A DNA stretch of 64,000 nt from Candidatus Fimenecus excrementigallinarum. Its GTDB lineage: Bacteria > Bacillota > Clostridia > Oscillospirales > Acutalibacteraceae. Position numbers and translations under genes: made by a program. The notes below the pieces were generated by a model, which did not search any database, was not told the DNA's origin, and saw only the letters and a list, made by a program, of their open reading frames with translations. The DNA is taken from NCBI GenBank assembly GCA_018714805.1, contig DVMW01000036.1:1-64000 (forward strand), in the 5' to 3' direction. Below are positions 50,890 to 59,955 of this stretch, piece by piece. Positions within the stretch are counted from its first letter, which is position 1, and every line of letters starts with the position of its first letter.

Positions 50890-51510
50890 TTAATCGAATC
50901 GGGTTCTCCAGTTTTCGTCGGCAAACGCGTCAAAGCACATTTGGATTTGCTCCTCTGTTGTCTTTTCCGCCGCAAGATTGTCCGGGAGCTTTTCCCGCTC
51001 AAAATATTCGATTCCCGTCGTTTCAATATTTTCGGCGAATGCGCCGCCGATTTTCCGGCATAAAACGAAGATTTTAACTACGCCGTAAGCGTAATTTCGC
51101 ACATTGTGCCGCCGCCAGTCTAAAACGGCAATCAGCTTATCGGCTGTCACATCCAAGCCGGCTTCTTCCTTGACTTCCTTTATCACATTGGAAGCCACCG
51201 ACTGGTCCACGTCGCACCATCCGCCGGGGAGCGACCATGTGCCGTTGTTTTCATGCACGAGCAGAATTTTTCCGTCCTGAAAAACCGCCGCCCTTGTATC
51301 GATTTTCGGCGTTTGATACCCGCTTTCATTGCAAAACAGGCCTTTCACCGTTTCTATGGGCGTATCGGACAGGCGGCTCATCATTTCTGCGGAAATTTCC
51401 CGGATGCGGGTGTAGCGTTCCAGGTCGAATTTGTCCTTGCCGTATGCCAGCCCCGCCTGGGCCAGGCTTTGCAATTCGATTGTCCATTGCAGCCACTTGC
51501 TGTTTTCCAT
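50890..51510 (-). CDS. NUDIX hydrolase with N-terminal helical domain
   Basis: 206 residues. A ~65-residue N-terminal helical domain (Nudt_N type) precedes the NUDIX fold. The NUDIX box is GGWCDVDQ...KEVKEEAGL: Gln replaces the first Glu and Lys the Arg, as is common in this COG1051 subgroup, but the metal-binding EE pair is kept. ADP-ribose or related pyrophosphates are likely substrates. Its DNA is visibly less GC-rich than its neighbours. Confidence 0.85.
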   Translation of the reverse strand: MENSKWLQWTIELQSLAQAGLAYGKDKFDLERYTRIREISAEMMSRLSDTPIETVKGLFCNESGYQTPKIDTRAAVFQDGKILLVHENNGTWSLPGGWCDVDQSVASNVIKEVKEEAGLDVTADKLIAVLDWRRHNVRNYAYGVVKIFVLCRKIGGAFAENIETTGIEYFEREKLPDNLAAEKTTEEQIQMCFDAFADENWRTRFD

Positions 51511-51602
51511 AAGAGATACCTCGCCTGCTGCGTTCTTTTATAAAAGCAAAGGGAGACAAATTTTTTTGAAGCGTCTCCCTTTACACGGCCGTTACATTTG
51601 CC

Positions 51603-53732
51603 TTATTTCCCGATGCGCCATTTTTCCGCAAGGCGTTTCGCCTCGTCGACGACGTCCCGGTTTTCCGGCTCGTCGTATTCGGAATAGGTTTCGCACCAGC
51701 TTTTTTCAAATTGGAACAGCCGCCGGCCGAAATCCGTCGCGTCAAACCGGGGACGCCCGCAAATCGGCACGCCCGCTTCGGTCTGGAACGCTTTGCCGTC
51801 GTGCAGGGCCTGCAGCGCCTCGTCGTAAAAGCGTTTCCAGCGCACGGCGTAATATTCGGAGATAAGGCCGTTCCACTCGCGCCAAGCGTAATCGTACAGC
51901 ATCGAGCTGTCGCCGTAGAGGTCGCCCCAGACCGTCACCAGCGTGCGCGCGTTTTTGTCGAAATACCGGCGCTCCTCGTCGTCTGCGGCGAGCTTGTGGC
52001 TGTCGTTTATCCACCGCGCGAGCGTAAAGTTTTTCCGCAGCCCCAAAAACGCGTCCAGGTCGTAAAGCAGCGCCGTCTGCTCTTTCGCAAGGCTATTTGC
52101 GCGCGCCGCGTCTTTTCTGCGGTAGGCGTCGGCAAACTTCGCCTGGTTCGTGTGGAAGCGGTTGCTTAAAATCTGCCGCGTCAAGTCGCAGACGTCGTAC
52201 TGGTAGCCGTCACTGGAGCGGAAGCGTTCGCTTTCCGCCAAAAACAGCGGCAGCGCCTTTTCAAGCTCGGCCGGGTCATAGAAAAGCTTGGTCACGTCGC
52301 ACGGCCCGCACTTTTTCGGCTCCATAAGCGGCCGCGCGCACAGCGTCGAGCCGACGCCGTTTTCCTGGTAGCCCTTGTCGCGGTAGCAGGTCGCAAGCAA
52401 AATGTCCCAGGCCTGCCGCAGCGTGCGGGAAGCGCCGCCGTACCGCCGCTCGACATAATCGTCCAGAAATTCGGACACGTCTATAGGGTCGCTTTCCGTC
52501 AGCAGCCGGAACTGCAAATCGTACACAACGGGATTTTGCTCAATCCCTTCCATAAAGAGTCCCGCGCCCACCGCGTTTGCGCCGCGGCGCCGGCGCTGGT
52601 AGTACGGGTTTTTGCAATGCTCGCGCAATTTGCCCTGCATGGGATTTTTGCCGCCGAAATCGTGCAGCATCCCGGCGACGGCCGGGTACCCCCAGAGGTT
52701 GCGCGTCGACTTCATGCGCTCGGAGTTGAGGTCCAAAATCAAAAGCCGGTTCTTCGGCACGGCCTTGACAATGGGCTTGCGCAGCGTCCACGCCTGCATG
52801 ACCCAGGTCGAATCCGCGTCGAACGCGCGGTAAAGCCCGTCAATCGCCTTCCCGACGCGCCGCAGGTAAAACCGGCTTTTTTTCGGCGGCGTCCCTTCGT
52901 GGAACGGGTCGCACGCCAAAAAGTGGTGGTTCCCGAGCAGGGCGTCGAGCCGCTTGAGGTACGCCGTGCCGAATTCCGAAAACAGCGGGTCCAGCGGGTC
53001 GAGCTGCGCGGTTTTCGGGAACAGGCACCAGCCGTTTTTGGGCACAATGTTCGCTTCCGGACGCTTTTCACGCAGCAGCATCGGTACATGGCCGGAAAAG
53101 CCCTGCTGAATGGGGGTCATCCCGAACTCAAGCACGCGCGCCAAAATCCGGCGGCCAAGCTCCAGGCGCTCGTAGACATAGCGCTTGTTTTCGGGGTGCA
53201 TATACCCTTCAATGTTCGTCATCAGCTGCCACGCGTAAAACGCCGGGCCGGAAATGGTGGAAAGCGCTTCACTTTCCGTAAAGCCGAATTCCAAAAGGGT
53301 TTCGAACCAGACCGCCTCCGTGCCGATAACGCAAAGCGGCATATTGACGCCGTTCATCGCCATGAAGTCAATCTCGCGTTCCCAGCGCGCAAAGTCCCAC
53401 CAGCACATCGAATAGTCGAGCGTGCAGTAGTTCATATAAACGCGGTACTGCTGGTCGATGACCTTTTCGAGCTTGCCGTCAAAGGGGACAAGCGCTTTTA
53501 TGTCCAGCGTTTCGTTCCCGCACCAGCCGTAATTGACGCGGCAGATTTTCTGCAAATAGGTAAAAATCCCGTTGGCCGCCGCCACGCGGGAGTTGGCCTC
53601 CACGTGCAGCCGGCCGTCGGCAAACGAAACGCAGAACCGCTCCTTGCCGGCGCGCTCAGTTAGCGTGATTTGAATGTTGTCCTTGACAAGCGGCAGGTTC
53701 CGCTCTAAAAATCCCTGCAATACGGCGTCCAT
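51603..53732 (-). CDS. Alpha-N-acetylglucosaminidase (GH89), cytoplasmic
   Basis: 709 residues with the NAGLU architecture: small N-terminal domain, TIM-barrel (~100-430; YRVYMNYCTLDYSMCWWDF, FLACDPFHEGTPP with one probable catalytic Glu, GLFMEGIEQNPVVY with the second) and a C-terminal helical domain. The family removes terminal alpha-1,4-linked GlcNAc, as on gastric-type mucin or heparan. No signal peptide, so it is intracellular, unlike well-studied secreted forms. The start codon adjoins the stop of the DUF4091 gene upstream, so the two are translationally coupled. Confidence 0.88.
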   Translation of the reverse strand: MDAVLQGFLERNLPLVKDNIQITLTERAGKERFCVSFADGRLHVEANSRVAAANGIFTYLQKICRVNYGWCGNETLDIKALVPFDGKLEKVIDQQYRVYMNYCTLDYSMCWWDFARWEREIDFMAMNGVNMPLCVIGTEAVWFETLLEFGFTESEALSTISGPAFYAWQLMTNIEGYMHPENKRYVYERLELGRRILARVLEFGMTPIQQGFSGHVPMLLREKRPEANIVPKNGWCLFPKTAQLDPLDPLFSEFGTAYLKRLDALLGNHHFLACDPFHEGTPPKKSRFYLRRVGKAIDGLYRAFDADSTWVMQAWTLRKPIVKAVPKNRLLILDLNSERMKSTRNLWGYPAVAGMLHDFGGKNPMQGKLREHCKNPYYQRRRRGANAVGAGLFMEGIEQNPVVYDLQFRLLTESDPIDVSEFLDDYVERRYGGASRTLRQAWDILLATCYRDKGYQENGVGSTLCARPLMEPKKCGPCDVTKLFYDPAELEKALPLFLAESERFRSSDGYQYDVCDLTRQILSNRFHTNQAKFADAYRRKDAARANSLAKEQTALLYDLDAFLGLRKNFTLARWINDSHKLAADDEERRYFDKNARTLVTVWGDLYGDSSMLYDYAWREWNGLISEYYAVRWKRFYDEALQALHDGKAFQTEAGVPICGRPRFDATDFGRRLFQFEKSWCETYSEYDEPENRDVVDEAKRLAEKWRIGK

Positions 53733-55391
53733 TCAGCCTTCCTCCTTAGCTGCCTTGCCGGCATATTCCGAAATTGCCCGGTTGACGCGCTCGCGCACGT
53801 CCAAAAGCCATTCGTCCTCGTGCGGATAGTCGCGGAAGGTGAGGGGCTTTGTAAGACCCTCCTCCAAAACCGCCAGCGCCTTTTCCCTGCCCGCAAGCGA
53901 CTCAAGCAGCTGCAGCGCGCGCATATCCTGAAGCCCGTCCATAAAGACCGGGAGGCGCAAGGACAGCAGCGGCGTCCCGTCTTTGCCGGGATACACAACG
54001 AAGCTGTCGCCCGACGAAAACGCGCCGCCCGCGTCCGTTACCGCAAACGGGTCTATCTCGCGGATGGAATATTGCGAAAAATAGAAGTTATAGCCCCAGT
54101 GCAAAAAGCCCTTGACGCCGAATTTGTAAAGCTGCAGCCCCAAAACGCGGTTGCGCATGGAGGGCATCGCAAAAAAGCGGTTGGAGACGTTGTGCGCCGC
54201 CTGCGAGCAGCAGTAGTACGTCCAAAGCTCGGGGACCCTGCCGATGAATTTCTGCACATGGTCGTTGGCGGGAATCGGCGTTTCGATAAGCCCCTTGGCG
54301 TACAGCTTGTATTCGGAAAGCGCGTCGACAATCTTGAAGTCCCCGAATAATTCGTGCACGGGCTTTGCCGCCTTTTTGTAGGAGCGTGTCATGGAGCGGT
54401 TCGGCTCGTCCGACACGTGGAAAAGGCACCGGTCCCGAATGCCGAGCCGGTCGATTTCCTCGATAAGCGCCGGGGCAAGGGCCCGCAGAAAGCGCATATA
54501 TTCCTTGCCGGAGGCTTTTGTTTCCCAGCCGAACAGCTTGACGGTTTCGCCGTCCTTTTCAGCCATGATTTTCGGCGCGTGCTTCGCGCCCCACTGGGTG
54601 AAAAAGTGGCTCATTTCAAAATACCGGACGCCGCAGCGCTTTGCCATTTCGACCCATTTTTCGAGCTTTTCGAAGCCGAAGGCATAGCTGTCCTTCCCCG
54701 TGACCGTAACATCCACAAGCTGAACGGTCGGACGCTCGCCGCCGACCTTGGTGTCCAGCGGCGGGGTAAACAGCGGCGTGAGCACGCAGTTCATGCCGTA
54801 GTCGCACGCCGTCTTGAGAAACGCCTCGGTGATGCGCCAGTAGTCTTCGGAAAAGGCCTCTGTGTTGTAGTAACGCATCAGGCAGTCCGTGTGGAACCAG
54901 TTCGTATAGATAAGCGTCTGCTGCGGCAGCTTTACGGGCAGCACCTCAATATTTGCTTGCAAATCGGTTTCCGCACCGTTTGCGCGCACCGTCACCGTAA
55001 GGGTGTGCCTGCCCGCGGGCAGCTCGCCCGAAAGCTCGAACCAGACCGCGTTCCAGCCGTCAAATTCGGCGGCAAAGGCATCGCCGTCCAGCGGCAGCAA
55101 AAGGTCCGGGTACGCTTTTCGCTTTTTGTCCAGGTAAAAGCTGTCCGCCCATTTCGGCGCCGTTAAGCCGGCGGGAACCAGCCGCACGCAGCTTGCGCGG
55201 ACAAAGCCCGCAAGCGGCCCGGACAAGGCGAGCTCGACCGCGTCGCCCTTTTTCGCTTGTACGGCAAGCTGAAAGGACTTGCGTTCGTTTTGCAGCATCG
55301 AAAAGCACAGCGGCTCAAAAAACGCGGGCGCCGTATCCGGAAAGATTTTTTGCAAGGATGTGCAAAGGCCTGCGCAAAGGGGAGTGGACAT
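53733..55391 (-). CDS. DUF4091 glycoside-hydrolase-like protein
   Basis: 552 residues. A beta-rich N-terminal half (~1-180), then a barrel-like domain with WFHTDCL, YGMNCVLTPLFTPPL and HVSDEP, and a C-terminal segment GFLHWGYNFY...FVVYPGKDG typical of DUF4091, related to GH123-type N-acetyl-galactosaminidases. The Asp-Glu pair in VSDEP is where a GH123 catalytic pair would lie. No signal peptide. The ATG at 55391 follows ACGAGGTG. It is the first gene of a two-gene operon with GH89, suggesting joint action on an imported amino-sugar glycan. Confidence 0.75.
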   Translation of the reverse strand: MSTPLCAGLCTSLQKIFPDTAPAFFEPLCFSMLQNERKSFQLAVQAKKGDAVELALSGPLAGFVRASCVRLVPAGLTAPKWADSFYLDKKRKAYPDLLLPLDGDAFAAEFDGWNAVWFELSGELPAGRHTLTVTVRANGAETDLQANIEVLPVKLPQQTLIYTNWFHTDCLMRYYNTEAFSEDYWRITEAFLKTACDYGMNCVLTPLFTPPLDTKVGGERPTVQLVDVTVTGKDSYAFGFEKLEKWVEMAKRCGVRYFEMSHFFTQWGAKHAPKIMAEKDGETVKLFGWETKASGKEYMRFLRALAPALIEEIDRLGIRDRCLFHVSDEPNRSMTRSYKKAAKPVHELFGDFKIVDALSEYKLYAKGLIETPIPANDHVQKFIGRVPELWTYYCCSQAAHNVSNRFFAMPSMRNRVLGLQLYKFGVKGFLHWGYNFYFSQYSIREIDPFAVTDAGGAFSSGDSFVVYPGKDGTPLLSLRLPVFMDGLQDMRALQLLESLAGREKALAVLEEGLTKPLTFRDYPHEDEWLLDVRERVNRAISEYAGKAAKEEG

Positions 55392-55517
55392 AGGGGACAC
55401 CTCGTAAATTTGCTGTGGCGCAAAGCGGTCGTCGGCATCGCGGCCGCGTTTGCCTGCCTTGGTATATTCTACCTAAAAAGACAAAAGAAGTAAAGCCAAA
55501 TATTTCGTTTTCTTTGC

Positions 55518-55546
55518 TTGTAAAGCGGCGCGCTTCATGGTAAAAT
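55518..55546 (+). promoter_or_regulatory. Promoter for typA
   Basis: TTGTAA (55518-55523), 17-base spacer, TAAAAT (55541-55546). Confidence 0.65.
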
Positions 55547-55583
55547 ATCAGGCTGTACGATTAGAATCGCGCAGGATTTGAAG

Positions 55584-57419
55584 GTGAATGTTTTGAAGTG
55601 CAGAGAGAATTTACGCAACGTCGCCATCATCGCCCACGTTGACCACGGCAAGACGACGCTTGTCGACGAGCTTTTAAAGCAGAGCGGCATTTTCCGGCAG
55701 AACGAGGTTGTTCAGGAGCGTGTGATGGATTCCAACGCGCTGGAGCGCGAGCGCGGCATTACCATTTTGTCGAAAAACACGTCCGTGCATTACAACGGCG
55801 TCAAGATAAACATCGTCGACACGCCCGGCCACGCGGACTTCGGCGGCGAGGTCGAGCGCATCCTTACGATGGTCGACGGCGTGCTGCTGCTGGTCGACGC
55901 GTTTGAGGGCTGTATGCCCCAGACGCGCTTTGTCCTGCGCAAGGCGCTGGCGCTCAACAAAAAGGTGCTTGTGGTCGTCAATAAGATTGACCGCCCCGGC
56001 GCGCGTCCGGCGGAGGTTGTCGACGAGGTGCTCGATTTGTTTATCGAGCTCGGCGCGAACGACGACCAGATTGACTTCCCCGTCGTGTACGCTTCCGCAA
56101 AGGACGGGTACGCGTCTGCGGACCCGACGGTGCGGGAGGGGGATATGCGCCCGCTGTTCGACGCTATCCTGAAAAACATCGCGCCGCCCGAGGGCGACGC
56201 GGACGCCCCGCTGCAGGTGCTGTTTTCGAGTCTCGACTACGACGACTACATCGGCCGCATCGGCGTCGGCCGCGTCCAGCGCGGGCGCATTGTGCGCAAC
56301 GAGCCGATTGTGCTTTGCAAGACCGACGGCAGCCGGGAAAACTTCAAAATTTCCAGACTGTACCAGTTTGAGGGGCTTAAGCGCGTCGAGGTCGAGGAGG
56401 CGGCCGCCGGCGACATCATCTGCGTGTCGGGCATTGCCGACCTCAACATCGGCGAGACCATCTGCGCGCCGGACTGCGTCGAGCCGCTGCCCTTTGTCAA
56501 GATTGACGAACCGACCATTTCAATGAATTTCATGGTCAACGACAGCCCCTTCGCCGGGCAGGACGGCAAATATGTGACCTCCCGAAATTTGCGCGACCGC
56601 CTGTTTAAAGAGGTCGAAACCAACGTCAGTATGCGCGTGGAGGAGACGGATTCCACCGACTGCTTCAAGGTTTCCGGCCGCGGGGAGCTGCATTTGTCCA
56701 TCCTCATTGAGACCATGCGCCGTGAAAATTACGAATTTCAGGTTTCGCGCCCGCAGGTTATCACCAAAACCGACGAGAACGGCAAGCTGCTCGAGCCCAT
56801 CGAGCTGCTGATTGTCGAGGTGCCGGAGGAGTATGTCGGCGCGGTCATGCAGAAGATTGGCGCGCGCCGCGGCGAGCTTGAGAACATGGGCACGCGCGAG
56901 GGCGGCGCGACGCACCTGGAATTCCGCATCCCGGCGCGCGGGCTTATCGGGTATCGTTCGGAGTTTATGACGGATACCAACGGCAACGGCATTATGAACA
57001 ACGTCTTTGCCGATTACGAGCCGTACAAGGGCGACATCCAGACGCGCGAGCGCGGGTCGATTGTCGTCCACGAGGCGGGCGAGACGACCGCCTACGGCCT
57101 TTTCAACACGCAGGACCGCGGCAGGCTGTTCGTCGGGCCGGGCGTGCCGGTATATGAGGGTATGATTGTCGGCGAATGTGCAAAGAATGAAGACATCGTC
57201 TGCAACGTCTGTAAGCAGAAGCATTTGACCAATACCCGCGCGGCGGGCTCGGACGATGCGCTGCGGCTGGTGCCGCACTCCGTGTTGAGCCTCGAGCAGT
57301 CCATGGAATTCATTAAGGACGACGAGCTGGTCGAGGTTACGCCGCACGCGATTCGGCTGCGCAAGCGCATTTTGTCGAAGGAGCAGCGCATGAAGGCGCA
57401 GGCAAGACAAAAGGGCTAA
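55584..57419 (+). CDS. typA: Translational GTPase TypA/BipA
   Basis: 611 residues. GTPase motifs: G1 [10 protein letters not shown]2 RGITI, G3 DTPGHADF, G4 NKID, G5 SAKDG. Domain II and III follow, then the TypA-specific C-terminal domain ([21 protein letters not shown]). It binds ribosomes and acts in 50S assembly and stress tolerance. The start is uncertain: GTG at 55584 (AGGA upstream) or TTG at 55593 (AAGGTG upstream); both give normal N-termini. Confidence 0.95.
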   Translation: MNVLKCRENLRNVAIIAHVDHGKTTLVDELLKQSGIFRQNEVVQERVMDSNALERERGITILSKNTSVHYNGVKINIVDTPGHADFGGEVERILTMVDGVLLLVDAFEGCMPQTRFVLRKALALNKKVLVVVNKIDRPGARPAEVVDEVLDLFIELGANDDQIDFPVVYASAKDGYASADPTVREGDMRPLFDAILKNIAPPEGDADAPLQVLFSSLDYDDYIGRIGVGRVQRGRIVRNEPIVLCKTDGSRENFKISRLYQFEGLKRVEVEEAAAGDIICVSGIADLNIGETICAPDCVEPLPFVKIDEPTISMNFMVNDSPFAGQDGKYVTSRNLRDRLFKEVETNVSMRVEETDSTDCFKVSGRGELHLSILIETMRRENYEFQVSRPQVITKTDENGKLLEPIELLIVEVPEEYVGAVMQKIGARRGELENMGTREGGATHLEFRIPARGLIGYRSEFMTDTNGNGIMNNVFADYEPYKGDIQTRERGSIVVHEAGETTAYGLFNTQDRGRLFVGPGVPVYEGMIVGECAKNEDIVCNVCKQKHLTNTRAAGSDDALRLVPHSVLSLEQSMEFIKDDELVEVTPHAIRLRKRILSKEQRMKAQARQKG

Positions 57420-57433
57420 AAGAAGGAAAAACC

Positions 57434-58225
57434 ATGCTTGATTTCCATGTACACACCTTTGTGGACGCCGTCGCAAAAAAAGCAATTCCGCAGCTGATTC
57501 GCAATGCGGGCGGCGTGCGTCCCGTTTACAGCGGCGCGGTTTCGGATTTGAAGCCGGCGCTGCGAAATTTCGGGATGGAAAAGGCGGTCGTGCTCAATAT
57601 CGCGACCAACCCGCACCAGCAGAAAAAGGTTAACGATTTTGCCATCTCTTTAGTCGGCGACGATATGCTTGTGCCCTTCGGCAGCGTCCACCCCGACAGC
57701 CCCGACGCGCTCGAGGAGCTTGACCGCCTGAAAGAGGCCGGTATAAAGGGCGTGAAGCTGCACCCGGATTACCAAAACTTTTTCGTCGACGAGCCGCGGA
57801 TGTTCCCCATTTACGAGCACATTGCCGCCCTGGGGCTTATCACCGTGTTCCACGCCGGCGTGGACATCGGCTTCCCGCGGCCGGTGCACTGCGAGCCGCA
57901 GCGGCTTTTGTCGGTGCTGGACTGCTTCGGCGACGCGCCCGTGGTTGCGGCGCATTTCGGCGGCTGGCTTTTGTGGGACGACGTCCTGCGCGAGCTTTGC
58001 GGGACGAAGGTCTATCTGGACACGGCGTTTTCCTCGGGACGCATGCCGCCCGACTACGCGCGTGAAATCATCCGTGCGCACGGCGCGGACCGCGTGCTTT
58101 TGGGCAGCGATATGCCGTGGAGCTCTTCCGCGGACGAGGCGAACTTTATCCGGAGCTTGGGTCTTGCAGAAGCGGATACGGAAAAAATTCTGTCGAATAA
58201 CGCCAAAAAACTGCTGCGCATTTAG
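57434..58225 (+). CDS. Amidohydrolase-2 family metal-dependent hydrolase
   Basis: 263 residues. TIM-barrel fold with metal ligands in the N-terminal DFHVHT, KLHPDYQ, VFHAG and AAHFGG segments and the final catalytic Asp in LLGSDMPWS. Family members include decarboxylases and lactonases; the substrate is unknown. AGAAGG precedes the ATG 14 bases after typA, so it is probably cotranscribed with it, though no functional link is evident. Confidence 0.82.
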   Translation: MLDFHVHTFVDAVAKKAIPQLIRNAGGVRPVYSGAVSDLKPALRNFGMEKAVVLNIATNPHQQKKVNDFAISLVGDDMLVPFGSVHPDSPDALEELDRLKEAGIKGVKLHPDYQNFFVDEPRMFPIYEHIAALGLITVFHAGVDIGFPRPVHCEPQRLLSVLDCFGDAPVVAAHFGGWLLWDDVLRELCGTKVYLDTAFSSGRMPPDYAREIIRAHGADRVLLGSDMPWSSSADEANFIRSLGLAEADTEKILSNNAKKLLRI

Positions 58226-58234
58226 TGCCTTTTG

Positions 58235-58262
58235 CCCTCTTGACCGCAGCCGGACAAGAGGG
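58235..58262. promoter_or_regulatory. Inverted repeat over the symporter promoter
   Basis: 8-bp arms CCCTCTTG (58235-58242) and CAAGAGGG (58255-58262), covering the -35 and spacer. It may be an operator; no U-run follows, so a terminator is less likely. Confidence 0.45.
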
Positions 58263-58268
58263 TATACT
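58240..58268 (+). promoter_or_regulatory. Sigma-A promoter for the sodium:solute symporter
   Basis: TTGACC (58240-58245), 17-base spacer, TATACT (58263-58268). Confidence 0.75.
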
Positions 58269-58332
58269 ATTACGCATAACGCTTTAGCACAGGAAAGCTT
58301 TAAAGCAGCAAAACACCAACTGGGGGAAACGG

Positions 58333-59847
58333 ATGGAACAAATCGTAATTTGGGCGACGGTCGCCGTGTACATTCTGGCGCTTGTGCTCATCGGCGTCTC
58401 TGCCGGCCGGCGCTCCAAAAGCATTTCCGACTTCACCGTCGGCGGGCGCAATGCGGGTGCGTGGCTGTCGGCGCTGTCTTACGGCACGGCGTACTTTTCC
58501 GCCGTCATGTTTATCGGCTACGCGGGCAAAACGGGCTTAAGCTTCGGCCTTTGGGGCGTGCTGGCGGGGCTTGGCAACGCGGTGTTCGGCTCGCTGCTCG
58601 CCTGGGTGGTGCTTGCGCGGCGCACGCGTGACGCGGCCGGGCGGCTCAAGCTCAAAACCATGCCGGAGTTTTTTGAGAAACGGTACGGCTCGCGCAATAT
58701 GCGCCTGTTTTCCGCCGCCGTCATCTTCATTTTTCTGGTGCCGTATTCCGCCTCCGTTTACAGCGGTCTGGCGAGCGTCGCCGACGTACTTCTGGGCATT
58801 GACGAAACCGTTTTCCTAATCATCATCGCCGTTTTGGCGATTCTGCTGGTGACGTTCGGCGGCTATCTTGTGCAGGCGCGCGCCGACTTTGCGCAGGGGA
58901 TTGTCATGATGGTCGGCGTCGTGCTGCTTTTGGTGTTTGTCGTGCGCAGCGACCGTGTCGGCGGGCTTGCGGGCCTTGCGGAGTATGCGCGCACACAGGC
59001 GGGACTTCCCGACATGGACGCGTCGCGCTGGGTTTCGCTGCTTGCGACCGTGATTATGACGAGCTTCGGCACCTGGGGCCTGCCGCAGATGGTCCAGAAA
59101 TATTTCGGCATCCGCGACGACAAGCAGGCCAAGCGCGGCATTGTCATTTCCACCGCCTTTGCGCTGCTTATCGCCGGCGGCGGGTACTTTATCGGCTCGC
59201 TGTGCCACCGGTACTACACCGTCGGGGTCGATATGCCCGAGGCGGACTACATCGTCCCCAATATGCTCAAGGACTCGAATCTGCCGGACGTGCTGCTGGG
59301 CGTTATCATCGTGCTGCTCCTGTCCGCGTCCGTCTCTACGCTCTGCTCGGTGACGCTTGCGGCCGGCGGCGCGCTGTCGATTGACCTTATCGCGGTAAAA
59401 AAGCGGGATTTGCCCGCCAAAACGACGGGCAGGCTTACCAAGCTCTTCTGCGTGCTGTTTGTGCTGCTGTCTTACGTCGTCGCCAATACGAAAACGCCTA
59501 TTTTGGACATGATGAGCTACTCCTGGGGCATCATTTCCGGCTCCTTCCTTGCGCCGTACGTGCTTGCGCTCTACTGCAAAAAGCTTACGAAGCGCGCGGC
59601 GTGGGCGGGGATTTTCACGGGCTTCTGCATCGCCATTGTCCCCGCCGCCTGCAAGCTTCTTTCGCTTTGCGGGGTGCAGAACGAGACGGTCGAAGTCCTG
59701 CTCGGCCAGGGGCCGCTGTTCGCCTGTATTGCGATGCTTGCGTCCGTTGCGGTGTGCCTGCTGCTGAGCGCCGTCAAGCGCACGAAGGCCGACGAGGCGG
59801 CTGCGGATTTCTTTTACAACGGTGTTGTCGAACGCGAAGAAATGTGA
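58333..59847 (+). CDS. Sodium:solute symporter (SSS family)
   Basis: 504 residues with about 13 helices. SSS hallmarks: SISDFTVGGRNAGAW near the N-terminus, GGYLVQARADFAQGIVM and TSFGTWGLPQMVQKYFGIRD in the middle, and LLLSASVSTLCSVTLAAGGALSIDL with the sodium-site serines. It resembles the pantothenate/proline/solute branch. CTGGGGG precedes the ATG. It is followed by the aryl-acid operon, so uptake of an aromatic or organic acid is conceivable. Confidence 0.85.
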   Translation: MEQIVIWATVAVYILALVLIGVSAGRRSKSISDFTVGGRNAGAWLSALSYGTAYFSAVMFIGYAGKTGLSFGLWGVLAGLGNAVFGSLLAWVVLARRTRDAAGRLKLKTMPEFFEKRYGSRNMRLFSAAVIFIFLVPYSASVYSGLASVADVLLGIDETVFLIIIAVLAILLVTFGGYLVQARADFAQGIVMMVGVVLLLVFVVRSDRVGGLAGLAEYARTQAGLPDMDASRWVSLLATVIMTSFGTWGLPQMVQKYFGIRDDKQAKRGIVISTAFALLIAGGGYFIGSLCHRYYTVGVDMPEADYIVPNMLKDSNLPDVLLGVIIVLLLSASVSTLCSVTLAAGGALSIDLIAVKKRDLPAKTTGRLTKLFCVLFVLLSYVVANTKTPILDMMSYSWGIISGSFLAPYVLALYCKKLTKRAAWAGIFTGFCIAIVPAACKLLSLCGVQNETVEVLLGQGPLFACIAMLASVAVCLLLSAVKRTKADEAAADFFYNGVVEREEM

Positions 59848-59853
59848 TACAAT
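59825..59853 (+). promoter_or_regulatory. Promoter for the paaK-ior operon
   Basis: TTGTCG (59825-59830), 17-base spacer, TACAAT (59848-59853), overlapping the end of the symporter gene. Confidence 0.6.
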
Positions 59854-59875
59854 GTAAAAAGGATTTTTCGGCGCG

Positions 59876-59901
59876 GCCGCGGAATTTCCGCGGCTGTTTT
59901 T
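59876..59901 (+). terminator. Hairpin with U-run in the paaK leader
   Basis: GCCGCGGAA / TTCCGCGGC inverted repeat followed by TGTTTTT. A second small hairpin (GCGC-CGAAA-GCGC then T5) is at 59909-59927. They may end the symporter transcript or attenuate the operon. Confidence 0.55.
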
Positions 59902-59955
59902 CTGGGAAGCGCCGAAAGCGCCTTTTTGCGGATACATAGAGAGGTGGAAAGGGAG

